A DNA stretch of 23,169 nucleotides, taken from contig DAOSWM010000048.1 in the NCBI GenBank assembly GCA_035380045.1, positions 1 through 23,169 of the forward strand, in the 5' to 3' direction. Of this stretch, positions 1 through 6,632 are shown piece by piece (the stretch's first letter is position 1; every line of letters starts with the position of its first letter). The notes beneath the pieces were generated by a model that was not told the origin of the DNA, did no database searches, and saw only the letters and a program-made list of their open reading frames with translations. Both the position numbers and the translations under genes were made by a program. Source of the DNA: DAOSWM01 sp035380045 (GTDB taxonomy: Bacteria > Bacteroidota > Bacteroidia > Bacteroidales > Tenuifilaceae).

Positions 1-1
1 C

Positions 2-919
2 TTGTCTGTGGCAGGCGGAATTACTGAGGCCGATACGGCCAGCTGGAACGATAAGTTGGACAGCTATGCTGAAATTGACCCATCAGTTACCGCTAACTTT
101 GATTTTAACAATGCAAGCGAAGGAGATCTTCTTCGTTTTAATGGAAACAAGTGGGTAAAGTTTTCACCCAATTATTCAGAAGAAAATCATAAACATCTTA
201 ATGCTACATCAACTGACTCAGGGTTTCTAAGCATCGATGATAAGAATAAACTTGATGAGCTAAGCAACATAAATATTATTGCCGGTGATGGAATTGTTGT
301 TTCAGGTACATACCCAAATATTACAATCACAAGCAAAGGTGCAACGTATAGGTGGGCTACATTTACAACTTACGATCAACAAAGCTGGGCTTGTGGAAAT
401 ACCGCTTCACTTTTTGGAGGTGTTAATCCTAGTAATTGGACTGATAATAACTATTTAGCCGCAAACATGTCATCAGACAAGGAGGTACTTAGGACAATAT
501 TTACTCAAAAGGGTTATGCATCAAAGAATGCAATGATAATGAATGATGATTGGATGTCATATTCATCAACAAATGGGAAAGTTGTGATGGCACTGTTTAG
601 AATAAAGAACACAACTGAAAATGCAATTACCTGGACTCCTTGGTTCTATTGCTCAGCCTATGGTGCCTGGGGAGAAAAAGCAAGCTTATCACTAAATGGT
701 GCTGATACATGGAATACAATTTCTTCGAGTAATGCAAGTGTCTCTTTAAGCATTCCTGCTAGTCGCACAAGTACAGTTATTTTTGTATCAACGTCTGGAT
801 CCCCTGTAAATAACGTAAGAAACTGCCGGCTTGCTTTCTACAACAACAGTTTACTTTTACCTGTGGGTCTAGAATTTGTTGATGATTTAGATACTGCTAC
901 TGGGGGTTGGGAGCAATAA
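2..919 (+). CDS. Tail-fibre-like structural protein, 3' part (5'-truncated by window edge)
   Basis: The reading frame is open from the first bases of the window to a TAA stop, so the true start lies upstream. Residues about 60-110 hold an NHKH motif followed by GFLSIDDKNKLDEL and then a stretch of the form IxAGDGIxVSGxxPNITI. This arrangement resembles the shaft-to-tip part of phage tail fibres and related trimeric fibre proteins, where 'GFxSxxDKxKLDG' repeats are common. The C-terminal 190 residues are rich in Trp, Ser, Asn and Tyr and look like a beta-rich receptor-binding or jelly-roll tip; I do not recognise a specific family. No other phage gene follows, so it could be the edge of a prophage remnant or a stand-alone cell-surface fibre protein. 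The fibre-type motif is seen directly; its role is inferred. Confidence 0.7.
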   Translation: MSVAGGITEADTASWNDKLDSYAEIDPSVTANFDFNNASEGDLLRFNGNKWVKFSPNYSEENHKHLNATSTDSGFLSIDDKNKLDELSNINIIAGDGIVVSGTYPNITITSKGATYRWATFTTYDQQSWACGNTASLFGGVNPSNWTDNNYLAANMSSDKEVLRTIFTQKGYASKNAMIMNDDWMSYSSTNGKVVMALFRIKNTTENAITWTPWFYCSAYGAWGEKASLSLNGADTWNTISSSNASVSLSIPASRTSTVIFVSTSGSPVNNVRNCRLAFYNNSLLLPVGLEFVDDLDTATGGWEQ

Positions 920-1031
920 AAAATAAAACCAAAAATCAATCCATCAGAATTTAACAAAATAATTGACTTTAGGCTGTCAACATGTTCCAATACAAATAAT
1001 TAAAGAATAAAAATAATCCATTAATTAATAA

Positions 1032-1059
1032 AAAGAAAAGATAAAAAATCTTTTTCTTT
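1032..1059 (+). terminator. Possible weak A/T-only hairpin terminator after the fibre gene
   Basis: The sequence AAAGAAAAGAT is followed, after a short A-rich loop, by ATCTTTTTCTTT, which pairs except for one bulged T. The stem is almost all A-T and sits 113 bp after the stop codon, directly before the promoter of the next gene. It may be a weak terminator or simply A/T-rich spacer; confidence is low. Confidence 0.25.
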
Positions 1060-1081
1060 CAATTTTTATGCTTTATTAGTT

Positions 1082-1089
1082 TAAATTTG
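1082..1089 (+). promoter_or_regulatory. Bacteroidota -7 promoter box for the TonB-domain gene
   Basis: TAAATTTG fits the Bacteroidota housekeeping -7 consensus TAnnTTTG and ends 17 bp before the ATG at 1107. No clear TTG was seen at the -33 position. Confidence 0.45.
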
Positions 1090-1106
1090 TAAAAAGCCTA
1101 TAAAAG

Positions 1107-1844
1107 ATGAAAATCCTACTCTCAACTTTGCTCATATCATGTGGAATTCTATCAGGTTACACTCAGGAACTTAAGAAAGTTACTGAAAAGGATAATAATA
1201 CCAACCAAATTGAGGAGTACTTCGTACTAAAGAAAGAGAAGGATGTAAAACATGGTTTATACAAAAAAATGCGAGAGAATGGGGTACTTATCCAAAGCGG
1301 TTTCTATAAGAACAACCTCAAAGATAGCCTTTGGGTTAACTTCGCAAGAAATGGAGTCGACACGCTTTCCTTCGGAAACTATTTACATGATAATCAAATT
1401 GATAATTGGGTATTTAACGACAATACTGGTGTTTTGAAGTATGTTTATAACTACACAACGCAAAGGATAAGTTGCTATAATTGGAATAATGAATCGAGAA
1501 AATTTCTTGTGTTAACCGATAAAGGATGGGTTGAAGATGAAATTGATTCTCCTCCTCTGGTTCTCGAAGGAAGCGATACTCATGATTTAATTGCAAGAAA
1601 CATAAGGTATCCTACAAGAGCATGGAGAGGTGGGATTGAGGGAGAAGTAATCGTTTCATTTATTGTTGATAGCACCGGGAGAATGGGCAATATTCGAATA
1701 ATGAAGAAGGTAGATCCGGACTTGGATAAAGAAGCCATAAGAGTTTTCGAAGCTATCAATTTCGATTGGTTTCCTGCTCAAAAGGATGAAAAATTCATTA
1801 CGATTGAGTACTCATTACCCGTAAAATTCATTTTAAAAAAATAG
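1107..1844 (+). CDS. Secreted protein with MORN-like segment and TonB C-terminal domain
   Basis: This 245-residue protein starts with a short basic and hydrophobic signal sequence (residues 1-20). Residues about 48-105 contain segments of the form NGxLxxxGxYKNNLKDSxW and FGNYxxDxxxxNW, resembling the MORN/YwqK-like repeats found in many Bacteroidota envelope proteins. Residues about 163-244 form a TonB C-terminal domain (YPxxAxxxGIEGxVxVSFxVDxxGxxxxIxIxKxxDPxLDxEAIRV), the fold that contacts TonB boxes of outer-membrane receptors. It lacks the proline-rich periplasm-spanning region of a classical TonB, so it is more likely a periplasmic TonB-domain protein than the energy transducer itself. 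It has its own -7 box, stands alone, and converges with the TrkH gene. Domain assignment is good; the physiological role is unknown. Confidence 0.8.
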   Translation: MKILLSTLLISCGILSGYTQELKKVTEKDNNTNQIEEYFVLKKEKDVKHGLYKKMRENGVLIQSGFYKNNLKDSLWVNFARNGVDTLSFGNYLHDNQIDNWVFNDNTGVLKYVYNYTTQRISCYNWNNESRKFLVLTDKGWVEDEIDSPPLVLEGSDTHDLIARNIRYPTRAWRGGIEGEVIVSFIVDSTGRMGNIRIMKKVDPDLDKEAIRVFEAINFDWFPAQKDEKFITIEYSLPVKFILKK

Positions 1845-1887
1845 GTTGAACTTTATAAAACAGTAAAGAAAATTGGTTAATACGGAA

Positions 1888-3327
1888 TTACCTCCACGAT
1901 TTCATAAAGAAAAGAAGCATCAATCCGAAAATTTCCAAACGGCCAAGTAGCATATTTATACTAAGAAGAAACTTCCCGAAATCGGGAATTACGGAGTAGT
2001 TTGCTGCCGAGCCAACATCGCCAAAACCCGGACCCACAGTGCTTATTGTGGCTGCTGATGCCGAAAATGCAGTGGTTAGATCAACCCCCATGGCAGTTAA
2101 GGCCAAACCAGTTATAAAAAGAATCAGAATGTAGAGAACAATAAAAAGTAAAACTGAATCGACAGTTTCATCATCAATTGATTGGCCATCAATCCTAACA
2201 GGAATTACAGCTTGCGGATGCTGCAACTTTAAAACCTGACGTTTTAAACTCTGGTAAAAAATTACAACTCTGTCAACTTTTATTCCACCTGCAGTTGATC
2301 CGGCACATGCACACTGGAACATAAAGTAAATCAGAATCATAATCGAAAATGGTGGCCAGAGAGTTGTATCGCAAGTTCCGTATCCGGTTGTTGTGCAAAT
2401 AGAAACTACGTTAAAAGCAGAGTATCGAAGTGCTTCACCCCAGGTTTCGTAGTTTTGTCCCTTAGTATTAATGGTAACCAAAACAATACCAACAATCATT
2501 AAAATTGTGTAAAGCTTAACAACCGACGACTTGTACCATTTCACATTTTTAAATGTGAAAATTGTATAAAGAACTCCAAAGTGCATTCCGGCCAGAAACA
2601 TGAAAACAATAATTACAATCTCAATCCAAACATTATTATAGTAACCAATGCTTGCATTTTTGGGCGAAAATCCTCCGGTTGCTACCGTCCCAAAAGTATG
2701 AGTAACTGCATCGAAAAGGCTCATTCCCAAAAAGTAAAGCAGCAAAGTTTCCGTTAGAGTTAACCCAAGGTACACCAGAATAACAACCCGAAGAGTTTTG
2801 TTGGTTTTGTAATGAAAATTCGTTTTTGCTAAAGGCGACATCTCAAGCCGCGAGAGCGACATCCGGGTTTTTCCAAGCGAAGGAACAATAACCAGCACGA
2901 AAAGAATAATTCCAATTCCCCCAAGCCAATGCGTTGCCGAACGCCAAAAAAGGAGTCCGTTTGGTAAAACTTCAATATCGTTTAGAATTGTTGAACCGGT
3001 TGTTGTGTAACCTGCCACACTTTCAAACCATGCGTTTATTATAGAAAATTCGCCGCCCCATAATATGTAAGGTAACATTCCAAATGCGCAAACTACCAGC
3101 CATCCTAAAACAACAATTACGTATGCCTCTTTATTGGAAATTTGATGTGTTGGCGGCACAAAAACCATTGGAAAAACTCCAAGCAATGCGGAAAGAACAA
3201 AACTTAATAAAAGTGGAATTTGCGCCGAATCGGAGTTGTAAACTGAAATCAGGAATGAGAAAAACATCAATCCTGCATTCAGCAGCAAAACCAATCCAAT
3301 ATACCTTAATATAACGTATGGGCGCAT
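1888..3327 (-). CDS. trkH: TrkH-family potassium uptake channel subunit
   Basis: This 479-residue multi-pass inner-membrane protein has the four-fold pore architecture of the TrkH/KtrB superfamily, which passes K+ (in some members Na+) into the cytoplasm. The four selectivity-filter loops can be read as TTTGST (residues 108-113), TVATGG (214-219), TTTGYG (312-317) and TVGPGFG (430-436), each with the filter glycine. The basic segment around residues 349-378, after the conserved AGSTAGGIK motif, matches the usual cytoplasmic region. Length is normal for TrkH. The gene starts 9 bp after the stop of the HAMP-domain sensor gene, so the two are very likely cotranscribed. The usual regulatory NAD-binding partner TrkA is not encoded in this window. 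The family is certain; ion preference is not tested. Confidence 0.93.
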   Translation of the reverse strand: MRPYVILRYIGLVLLLNAGLMFFSFLISVYNSDSAQIPLLLSFVLSALLGVFPMVFVPPTHQISNKEAYVIVVLGWLVVCAFGMLPYILWGGEFSIINAWFESVAGYTTTGSTILNDIEVLPNGLLFWRSATHWLGGIGIILFVLVIVPSLGKTRMSLSRLEMSPLAKTNFHYKTNKTLRVVILVYLGLTLTETLLLYFLGMSLFDAVTHTFGTVATGGFSPKNASIGYYNNVWIEIVIIVFMFLAGMHFGVLYTIFTFKNVKWYKSSVVKLYTILMIVGIVLVTINTKGQNYETWGEALRYSAFNVVSICTTTGYGTCDTTLWPPFSIMILIYFMFQCACAGSTAGGIKVDRVVIFYQSLKRQVLKLQHPQAVIPVRIDGQSIDDETVDSVLLFIVLYILILFITGLALTAMGVDLTTAFSASAATISTVGPGFGDVGSAANYSVIPDFGKFLLSINMLLGRLEIFGLMLLFFMKSWR

Positions 3328-3336
3328 GAGAAAAAA

Positions 3337-4095
3337 TTATTCGTCCTTTTTGATTGTTTTTGTATAGGATATCAGGTGACCAATCGCTTCCTTCAGGCTA
3401 AAAATCTCGTCCTTGGTTTCCAAAGGTACATCGAATGCTTTATGGTATTTCACAAAATCGTTTACTGCCTTCGTAATTTTTAATATGGGCGACACAAAGT
3501 AGTGATTCACCAAATATATGAAGATGAATGTAAATAGGAGGCTTGTGATAATCACAATCAATCCGGGAAGGAGTGCCCTTTGAGCGCTGGCTTCGTGGAA
3601 TGCTGCCGACTGGTACAACTCCTCCTGGTTTATTATCATTAACTTTTTTACATAGTTTTTTGTTTTAATCCTTGACGATTGAATTGAATCGAGGTAAGCA
3701 TTAAAGTTGTATTTTTCGCATTGCAATGCAAACATTGCCCTTTTCATATAAATCTTGTAGAAATGTGTGATTGAATCAACTGTGGCGCGCTCCTCCTCAT
3801 GGGTAAGATTTGTGCCCGCATTACGCAGATTAATATCAAACAAATTTGAAGCGGACTCAAACTCACCGATTACCAACGAATCTTTGGTTCCAATATGGTA
3901 AAGCAAACTGTTCTCCTGGTGATCGAGTGCATCGAGCATCTGCTTTGCGTAATCGATACTCTGGTAGCTGTCAGCAATCATTAGCTTCACTGCCCTTCCC
4001 TGCCGGGTTAATTCAAAAATTGAAAAAGCTCCGGAGATGAAAAGCATGGAGGCCAGAATCAGAAATCCTATTAGAATCTTAAACCGTATGCTCAT
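3337..4095 (-). CDS. Membrane sensor with four-helix-bundle ectodomain and HAMP, no output domain
   Basis: The protein has an N-terminal membrane helix (about residues 7-28), a helical extracytoplasmic region of roughly 145 residues resembling the four-helix-bundle sensor domains of chemoreceptors and kinases, a second membrane helix (about 175-196) and a HAMP domain (about 197-250, with the conserved VSPI and KDEI positions). It stops right after HAMP: there is no histidine kinase, methyl-accepting, GGDEF or phosphatase domain. I chose the ATG at 4095, which gives 252 residues; a GTG directly in front (4098) is an alternative. A TAnnTTTG box lies about 18 bp upstream, and the trkH start lies 9 bp downstream, so it is the first gene of a two-gene operon. 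The architecture is seen directly. A role in sensing stress or ions for TrkH is inferred. Confidence 0.8.
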   Translation of the reverse strand: MSIRFKILIGFLILASMLFISGAFSIFELTRQGRAVKLMIADSYQSIDYAKQMLDALDHQENSLLYHIGTKDSLVIGEFESASNLFDINLRNAGTNLTHEEERATVDSITHFYKIYMKRAMFALQCEKYNFNAYLDSIQSSRIKTKNYVKKLMIINQEELYQSAAFHEASAQRALLPGLIVIITSLLFTFIFIYLVNHYFVSPILKITKAVNDFVKYHKAFDVPLETKDEIFSLKEAIGHLISYTKTIKKDE

Positions 4096-4113
4096 CACTT
4101 AATTTTCTTTTCA

Positions 4114-4121
4114 CAAATTTA
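4114..4121 (-). promoter_or_regulatory. Bacteroidota -7 box for the HAMP sensor/trkH operon
   Basis: On the minus strand this reads TAAATTTG, a full match to TAnnTTTG, 18 bp before the ATG at 4095. A correctly spaced -33 TTG was not found. Confidence 0.45.
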
Positions 4122-4204
4122 AATCTTTTTGCCACTTTAAAAAATTTGCAAAGCCCGCAACCTGAAATAGAAAATGAAAATATTTGTAAAAATGAAAATC
4201 CCAA

Positions 4205-4231
4205 CCGCAAGTTTTTTAAATTGCAGCTGTC
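4205..4231 (+). promoter_or_regulatory. Probable ECF-type autoregulatory promoter of the sigma gene
   Basis: The 12-mer ACCGCAAGTTTT (4204-4215) is followed by TGTC at 4228-4231. Reading CCGCAA (4205-4210) as the -35 element gives a 17-bp spacer to TGTC as the -10 element, an ECF-like layout, with a predicted 5' leader of about 25 bases. Exactly the same two elements with the same spacing occur in front of the anti-sigma gene (4858-4884), which makes coincidence unlikely. Confidence 0.6.
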
Positions 4232-4263
4232 AAATGGGTAAACACTGAAAAGATTTTTCCGAA

Positions 4264-4851
4264 ATGACCGATCAACAGCTTGTTGAAGATATCCTCCAAA
4301 ACAATAGCCAGAAAGCTTTCGTTGAGCTGGTTGACAAGTACCAACCGCTGGTTGCAAAAACTTGCCGCGGGTTCGTGTCATCATACGCCGATGCTGAAGA
4401 TTTGGCTCAGGAAGTTTTCATGGAGGTTTTCCAGTCGTTGTCGGGATTCAGAAGCGAATCGAAACTTTCAACCTGGCTCTACCGAATTGCTGTAAACAAG
4501 TCGCTGAACTTTGTAAAAAAGCAAAAGCGAAACGGATTACTGCAAAGCATCGAGGGTTTCTTCAGCGGAGTAAAGGGAAGCACAAGCAGTAACCTTGAGG
4601 TTGAAGATGAATCGAATGCTTCTCCCGAAGAAACAGTTATTAATAAGGAGAAGAGAAAGATCCTAAAAAGCGCAATCAACAGTCTTCCCCAAAATCAACG
4701 GATTGCTTTCATATTAAGTAAATATCAGGATTTGTCGTACAAAGAGATAGCCGAGGTTATGGATATCTCGCTCTCATCGGTTGAGTCGCTGCTTTTCAGG
4801 GCAAAAGCCAATCTGCAGAAGAAATTATCGGCAGAAATAAAAAAAAGTTGA
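4264..4851 (+). CDS. ECF-family RNA polymerase sigma factor
   Basis: This 195-residue protein has the two-domain layout of extracytoplasmic-function sigma factors. Region 2 (about residues 18-88) includes DAEDLAQEVF (43-52) and the STWLYRIAVN segment that recognises the -10 element. A loose acidic linker (about 95-130) leads to region 4 (about 135-187), with LPQNQRIAFILSKYQDLSYKEIAEVM and a helix-turn-helix of the form SLSSVESLLFRAKANLQKKL for the -35 element. It directs RNA polymerase to envelope-stress promoters. It is the first gene of a plus-strand cassette with an anti-sigma factor and two Spy-like proteins, and it is divergent from the HAMP sensor/trkH operon. Family assignment is secure; the subgroup is not determined. 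Confidence 0.93.
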   Translation: MTDQQLVEDILQNNSQKAFVELVDKYQPLVAKTCRGFVSSYADAEDLAQEVFMEVFQSLSGFRSESKLSTWLYRIAVNKSLNFVKKQKRNGLLQSIEGFFSGVKGSTSSNLEVEDESNASPEETVINKEKRKILKSAINSLPQNQRIAFILSKYQDLSYKEIAEVMDISLSSVESLLFRAKANLQKKLSAEIKKS

Positions 4852-4857
4852 AAGCGA

Positions 4858-4884
4858 CCGCAAGTTTTACAAAATAAAGTTGTC
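4858..4884 (+). promoter_or_regulatory. Second copy of the ECF-type promoter, in front of the anti-sigma gene
   Basis: ACCGCAAGTTTT (4857-4868) and TGTC (4881-4884) repeat the upstream promoter elements with an identical 17-bp spacer between CCGCAA and TGTC. The predicted start of transcription is roughly 16 bases before the ATG at 4907. A TTG at 4880 that would extend the anti-sigma frame overlaps this -10 element, which argues for the ATG as the real start. Confidence 0.6.
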
Positions 4885-4906
4885 TAAACTAATAAAGAGC
4901 AAAACA

Positions 4907-5353
4907 ATGAACTGCAAAGAGGTAAATACAAGAATAATCGCTTACATCGACAGGGAACTCGATGACAGCCAAAGGGCTCAATTCGCGGAGCACCTCTCGG
5001 TTTGCAGTAAGTGTAAAGAATTGGTTAGCAGAATGCAGCTGGTTTACGGTGAAATTGAAGTTGAAAAGAATGAATTTTCACCAAACCCATTCCTCGGAAA
5101 TAAAGTTTGGCAAAAAATTCAGGATAGTAATTCGGCAGAAAGAGTACCAATAGTTCCACTTCGCAAAATGTCAATTGCATATATTGCTGCCGCCGGAATA
5201 TTTTTGGGAATTGCCCTGGGCACTTTCTTCAGCAGTGTACTTTTCGATAGTTCAACCGATAGCACCGAGCAAACCTGGACTCAGCTGGCTGACGAGTACT
5301 TCCCTTCAGATATTTACGAACCTTACGATGATTTATCAGAAACCTCAAAATAG
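4907..5353 (+). CDS. Membrane-bound zinc-type (ZAS) anti-sigma factor
   Basis: Counting from the ATG at 4907, this is a 148-residue protein. Its N-terminal cytoplasmic part carries the zinc-binding anti-sigma signature, with Cys3, His29, Cys33 and Cys36 (HLSVCSKC). A single membrane helix spans about residues 87-111, followed by a short acidic periplasmic tail. Such proteins hold the cognate ECF sigma factor inactive at the inner membrane until an envelope signal releases it. It lies 55 bp after the sigma gene and 9 bp before the next gene. A TTG at 4880 in the same frame would add nine residues but sits in the predicted -10 element. The pairing with the upstream sigma is inferred from gene order and is standard for the family. 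Confidence 0.88.
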   Translation: MNCKEVNTRIIAYIDRELDDSQRAQFAEHLSVCSKCKELVSRMQLVYGEIEVEKNEFSPNPFLGNKVWQKIQDSNSAERVPIVPLRKMSIAYIAAAGIFLGIALGTFFSSVLFDSSTDSTEQTWTQLADEYFPSDIYEPYDDLSETSK

Positions 5354-5362
5354 TTCCCAGCC

Positions 5363-5929
5363 ATGAACGATTCAAGAAATAGAATACTAGTTGGAATTGT
5401 TGTACTGCTTGCCGCAATAAACGTAGCCATACTGCTAACAATAGGTTTCAACTACGCAAGAGTGAAACGAGATGTTCGTCCTGATATTAGGCCAGAAACC
5501 CGGGACGAACTTCAACGGACAAAGTTCTTATCCCGGGAACTTAACCTAACGCCTGAACAACATGCTGAATTCCATAGCCTTCGCGATGAGTATGTAGAAT
5601 CTATAAGTGATATTAGGGAACAGATTCGCAGTACGTACCAGCAAACGATGATGGAACTTGCCAACGATGAACCTAACGAAGATATTCTCGACAGTCTGTC
5701 GAACGAGATAGCACGACTGCACAAGGAGAATCATCAAATCACTATCGATCACTTTAAAAGAGTAAAAAATGTTTGCTCCGGCGATCAGCAGGAATGTCTC
5801 CGCAGAATGTTTTTTAGGATGATGCCCATGGACGAGAATCATAACATACGATCACAAAGAATGCATGCACCCCATCGATTCAGGGGACCAAGGAATCGAA
5901 TAAATTCAGACACAAGTAATCACAATTAA
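5363..5929 (+). CDS. Membrane-anchored Spy/CnrX-like periplasmic sensor protein
   Basis: This 188-residue protein has one N-terminal membrane helix (about residues 8-29) and a periplasmic helical domain. That domain holds an LTPEQ motif (62-66) and an HxxFHSLRDEY-like helix, followed by a second long helix pair, as in the Spy/CpxP/ZraP and CnrX (heavy-metal sensor) superfamily. The C-terminal tail is unusual: a Cys pair (CSGDQQEC) followed by Met, His and Arg residues, which could bind metal. It sits between the anti-sigma gene and a secreted Spy-like gene. In the known Cnr system, a membrane-anchored CnrX works with an anti-sigma and an ECF sigma, so a signal-input role for this protein is a reasonable inference. 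The actual signal (metal, misfolded protein or other) cannot be read from the sequence. Confidence 0.75.
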   Translation: MNDSRNRILVGIVVLLAAINVAILLTIGFNYARVKRDVRPDIRPETRDELQRTKFLSRELNLTPEQHAEFHSLRDEYVESISDIREQIRSTYQQTMMELANDEPNEDILDSLSNEIARLHKENHQITIDHFKRVKNVCSGDQQECLRRMFFRMMPMDENHNIRSQRMHAPHRFRGPRNRINSDTSNHN

Positions 5930-5951
5930 TAACGTTTTAAAAATCAAAACA

Positions 5952-6500
5952 ATGAAAACAAAACTTTTTTCAACCAAAAACTTAGCCATCGCATTAACTG
6001 CAACTCTAATGGCATTCTCAGGAAACCTACTTGCACAGAGAGGAATGGGAAGAATGATGAACGACGATGATAGTGCTCCTCGTTACGGCCAGCATCGAAT
6101 TCCAAACCTAACCGACGAGCAGGAAACAAAAATCAACGAGCTAAGAACAGCGCACCTAAAAGAGGTAACTCCGCTACGCAACCAGCTAAACGAGAAGAGA
6201 GCACGCCTACAAACCCTTGAATCGGCTGAGAAAGCTGACATGAATGAGATTAACAAAACTATTGACGAAATTGCTCAGTTAAAAGCTACCATTATGAAGA
6301 AAGGTGCTGCGCACAGAGCAGCAGTTGCATCGCAGCTAACCGATGAGCAGAAAGTTTTCTTCAACAGCCATCGTGGTCACCGAGGTGAAAGAGGAATGGG
6401 GCGTCACGGTAACCGTGGTTTTGGAAACGGAAATTGCGACGGTTCAGGACAAGGATACGGAAGAGGTGATGGACAAGGTTACGGACGTGGTAACTGGTAA
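5952..6500 (+). CDS. Secreted Spy/CpxP-like protein with Gly/Arg-rich tail
   Basis: This 182-residue protein starts with a signal peptide (about residues 1-28, ending LLAQ). The mature part has two LTDEQ motifs (53-57 and 129-133) flanking a long helical hairpin, the hallmark of the periplasmic Spy/CpxP/ZraP family of chaperones and metal-binding repressors. The last 45 residues are low-complexity Gly, Arg, His and Asn with GYGRG repeats. It lies 22 bp after the membrane-anchored homologue and is the last gene before a strong terminator, so it is probably a product of the sigma regulon. A chaperone or metal-buffering role in the periplasm is inferred from the family. Confidence 0.8.
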   Translation: MKTKLFSTKNLAIALTATLMAFSGNLLAQRGMGRMMNDDDSAPRYGQHRIPNLTDEQETKINELRTAHLKEVTPLRNQLNEKRARLQTLESAEKADMNEINKTIDEIAQLKATIMKKGAAHRAAVASQLTDEQKVFFNSHRGHRGERGMGRHGNRGFGNGNCDGSGQGYGRGDGQGYGRGNW

Positions 6501-6523
6501 TAGCTACTAATCAACGAAATACT

Positions 6524-6559
6524 AACCCCGCTAGCAATTTTGGCGGGGTTATTTTTTTT
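6524..6559 (+). terminator. Rho-independent terminator of the ECF sigma cassette
   Basis: AACCCCGC pairs with GCGGGGTT; two further pairs extend this to a 10-bp stem with a 7-base loop, followed by eight T residues. It starts 24 bp after the stop of the Spy-like gene. Confidence 0.9.
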
Positions 6560-6582
6560 AACTTCATTTCATCATTTTTGAG

Positions 6583-6590
6583 TATTTTTG
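6583..6590 (+). promoter_or_regulatory. Bacteroidota -7 box for the agmatinase operon
   Basis: TATTTTTG matches TAnnTTTG exactly and lies 42 bp before the ATG at 6633, just after the terminator of the preceding cassette. No confident -33 TTG was found. Confidence 0.45.
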
Positions 6591-6632
6591 TAGGTTGAAA
6601 AAAAGTTAACAACACTAAATATTTATAATAAA

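Noticed and set aside
1107..1844. Annotation as the energy-transducing TonB protein
   Set aside because: No proline-rich periplasm-spanning region and only a short signal-like N terminus are present.
3846..4040. Plus-strand reading frames inside the HAMP sensor and trkH genes
   Set aside because: They lie opposite well-supported genes, lack start context and show no recognisable protein features.
4880..4906. Upstream TTG start for the anti-sigma gene
   Set aside because: It overlaps the predicted -10 element of the second ECF promoter, and the ATG at 4907 begins directly with the conserved MNC zinc-site segment.
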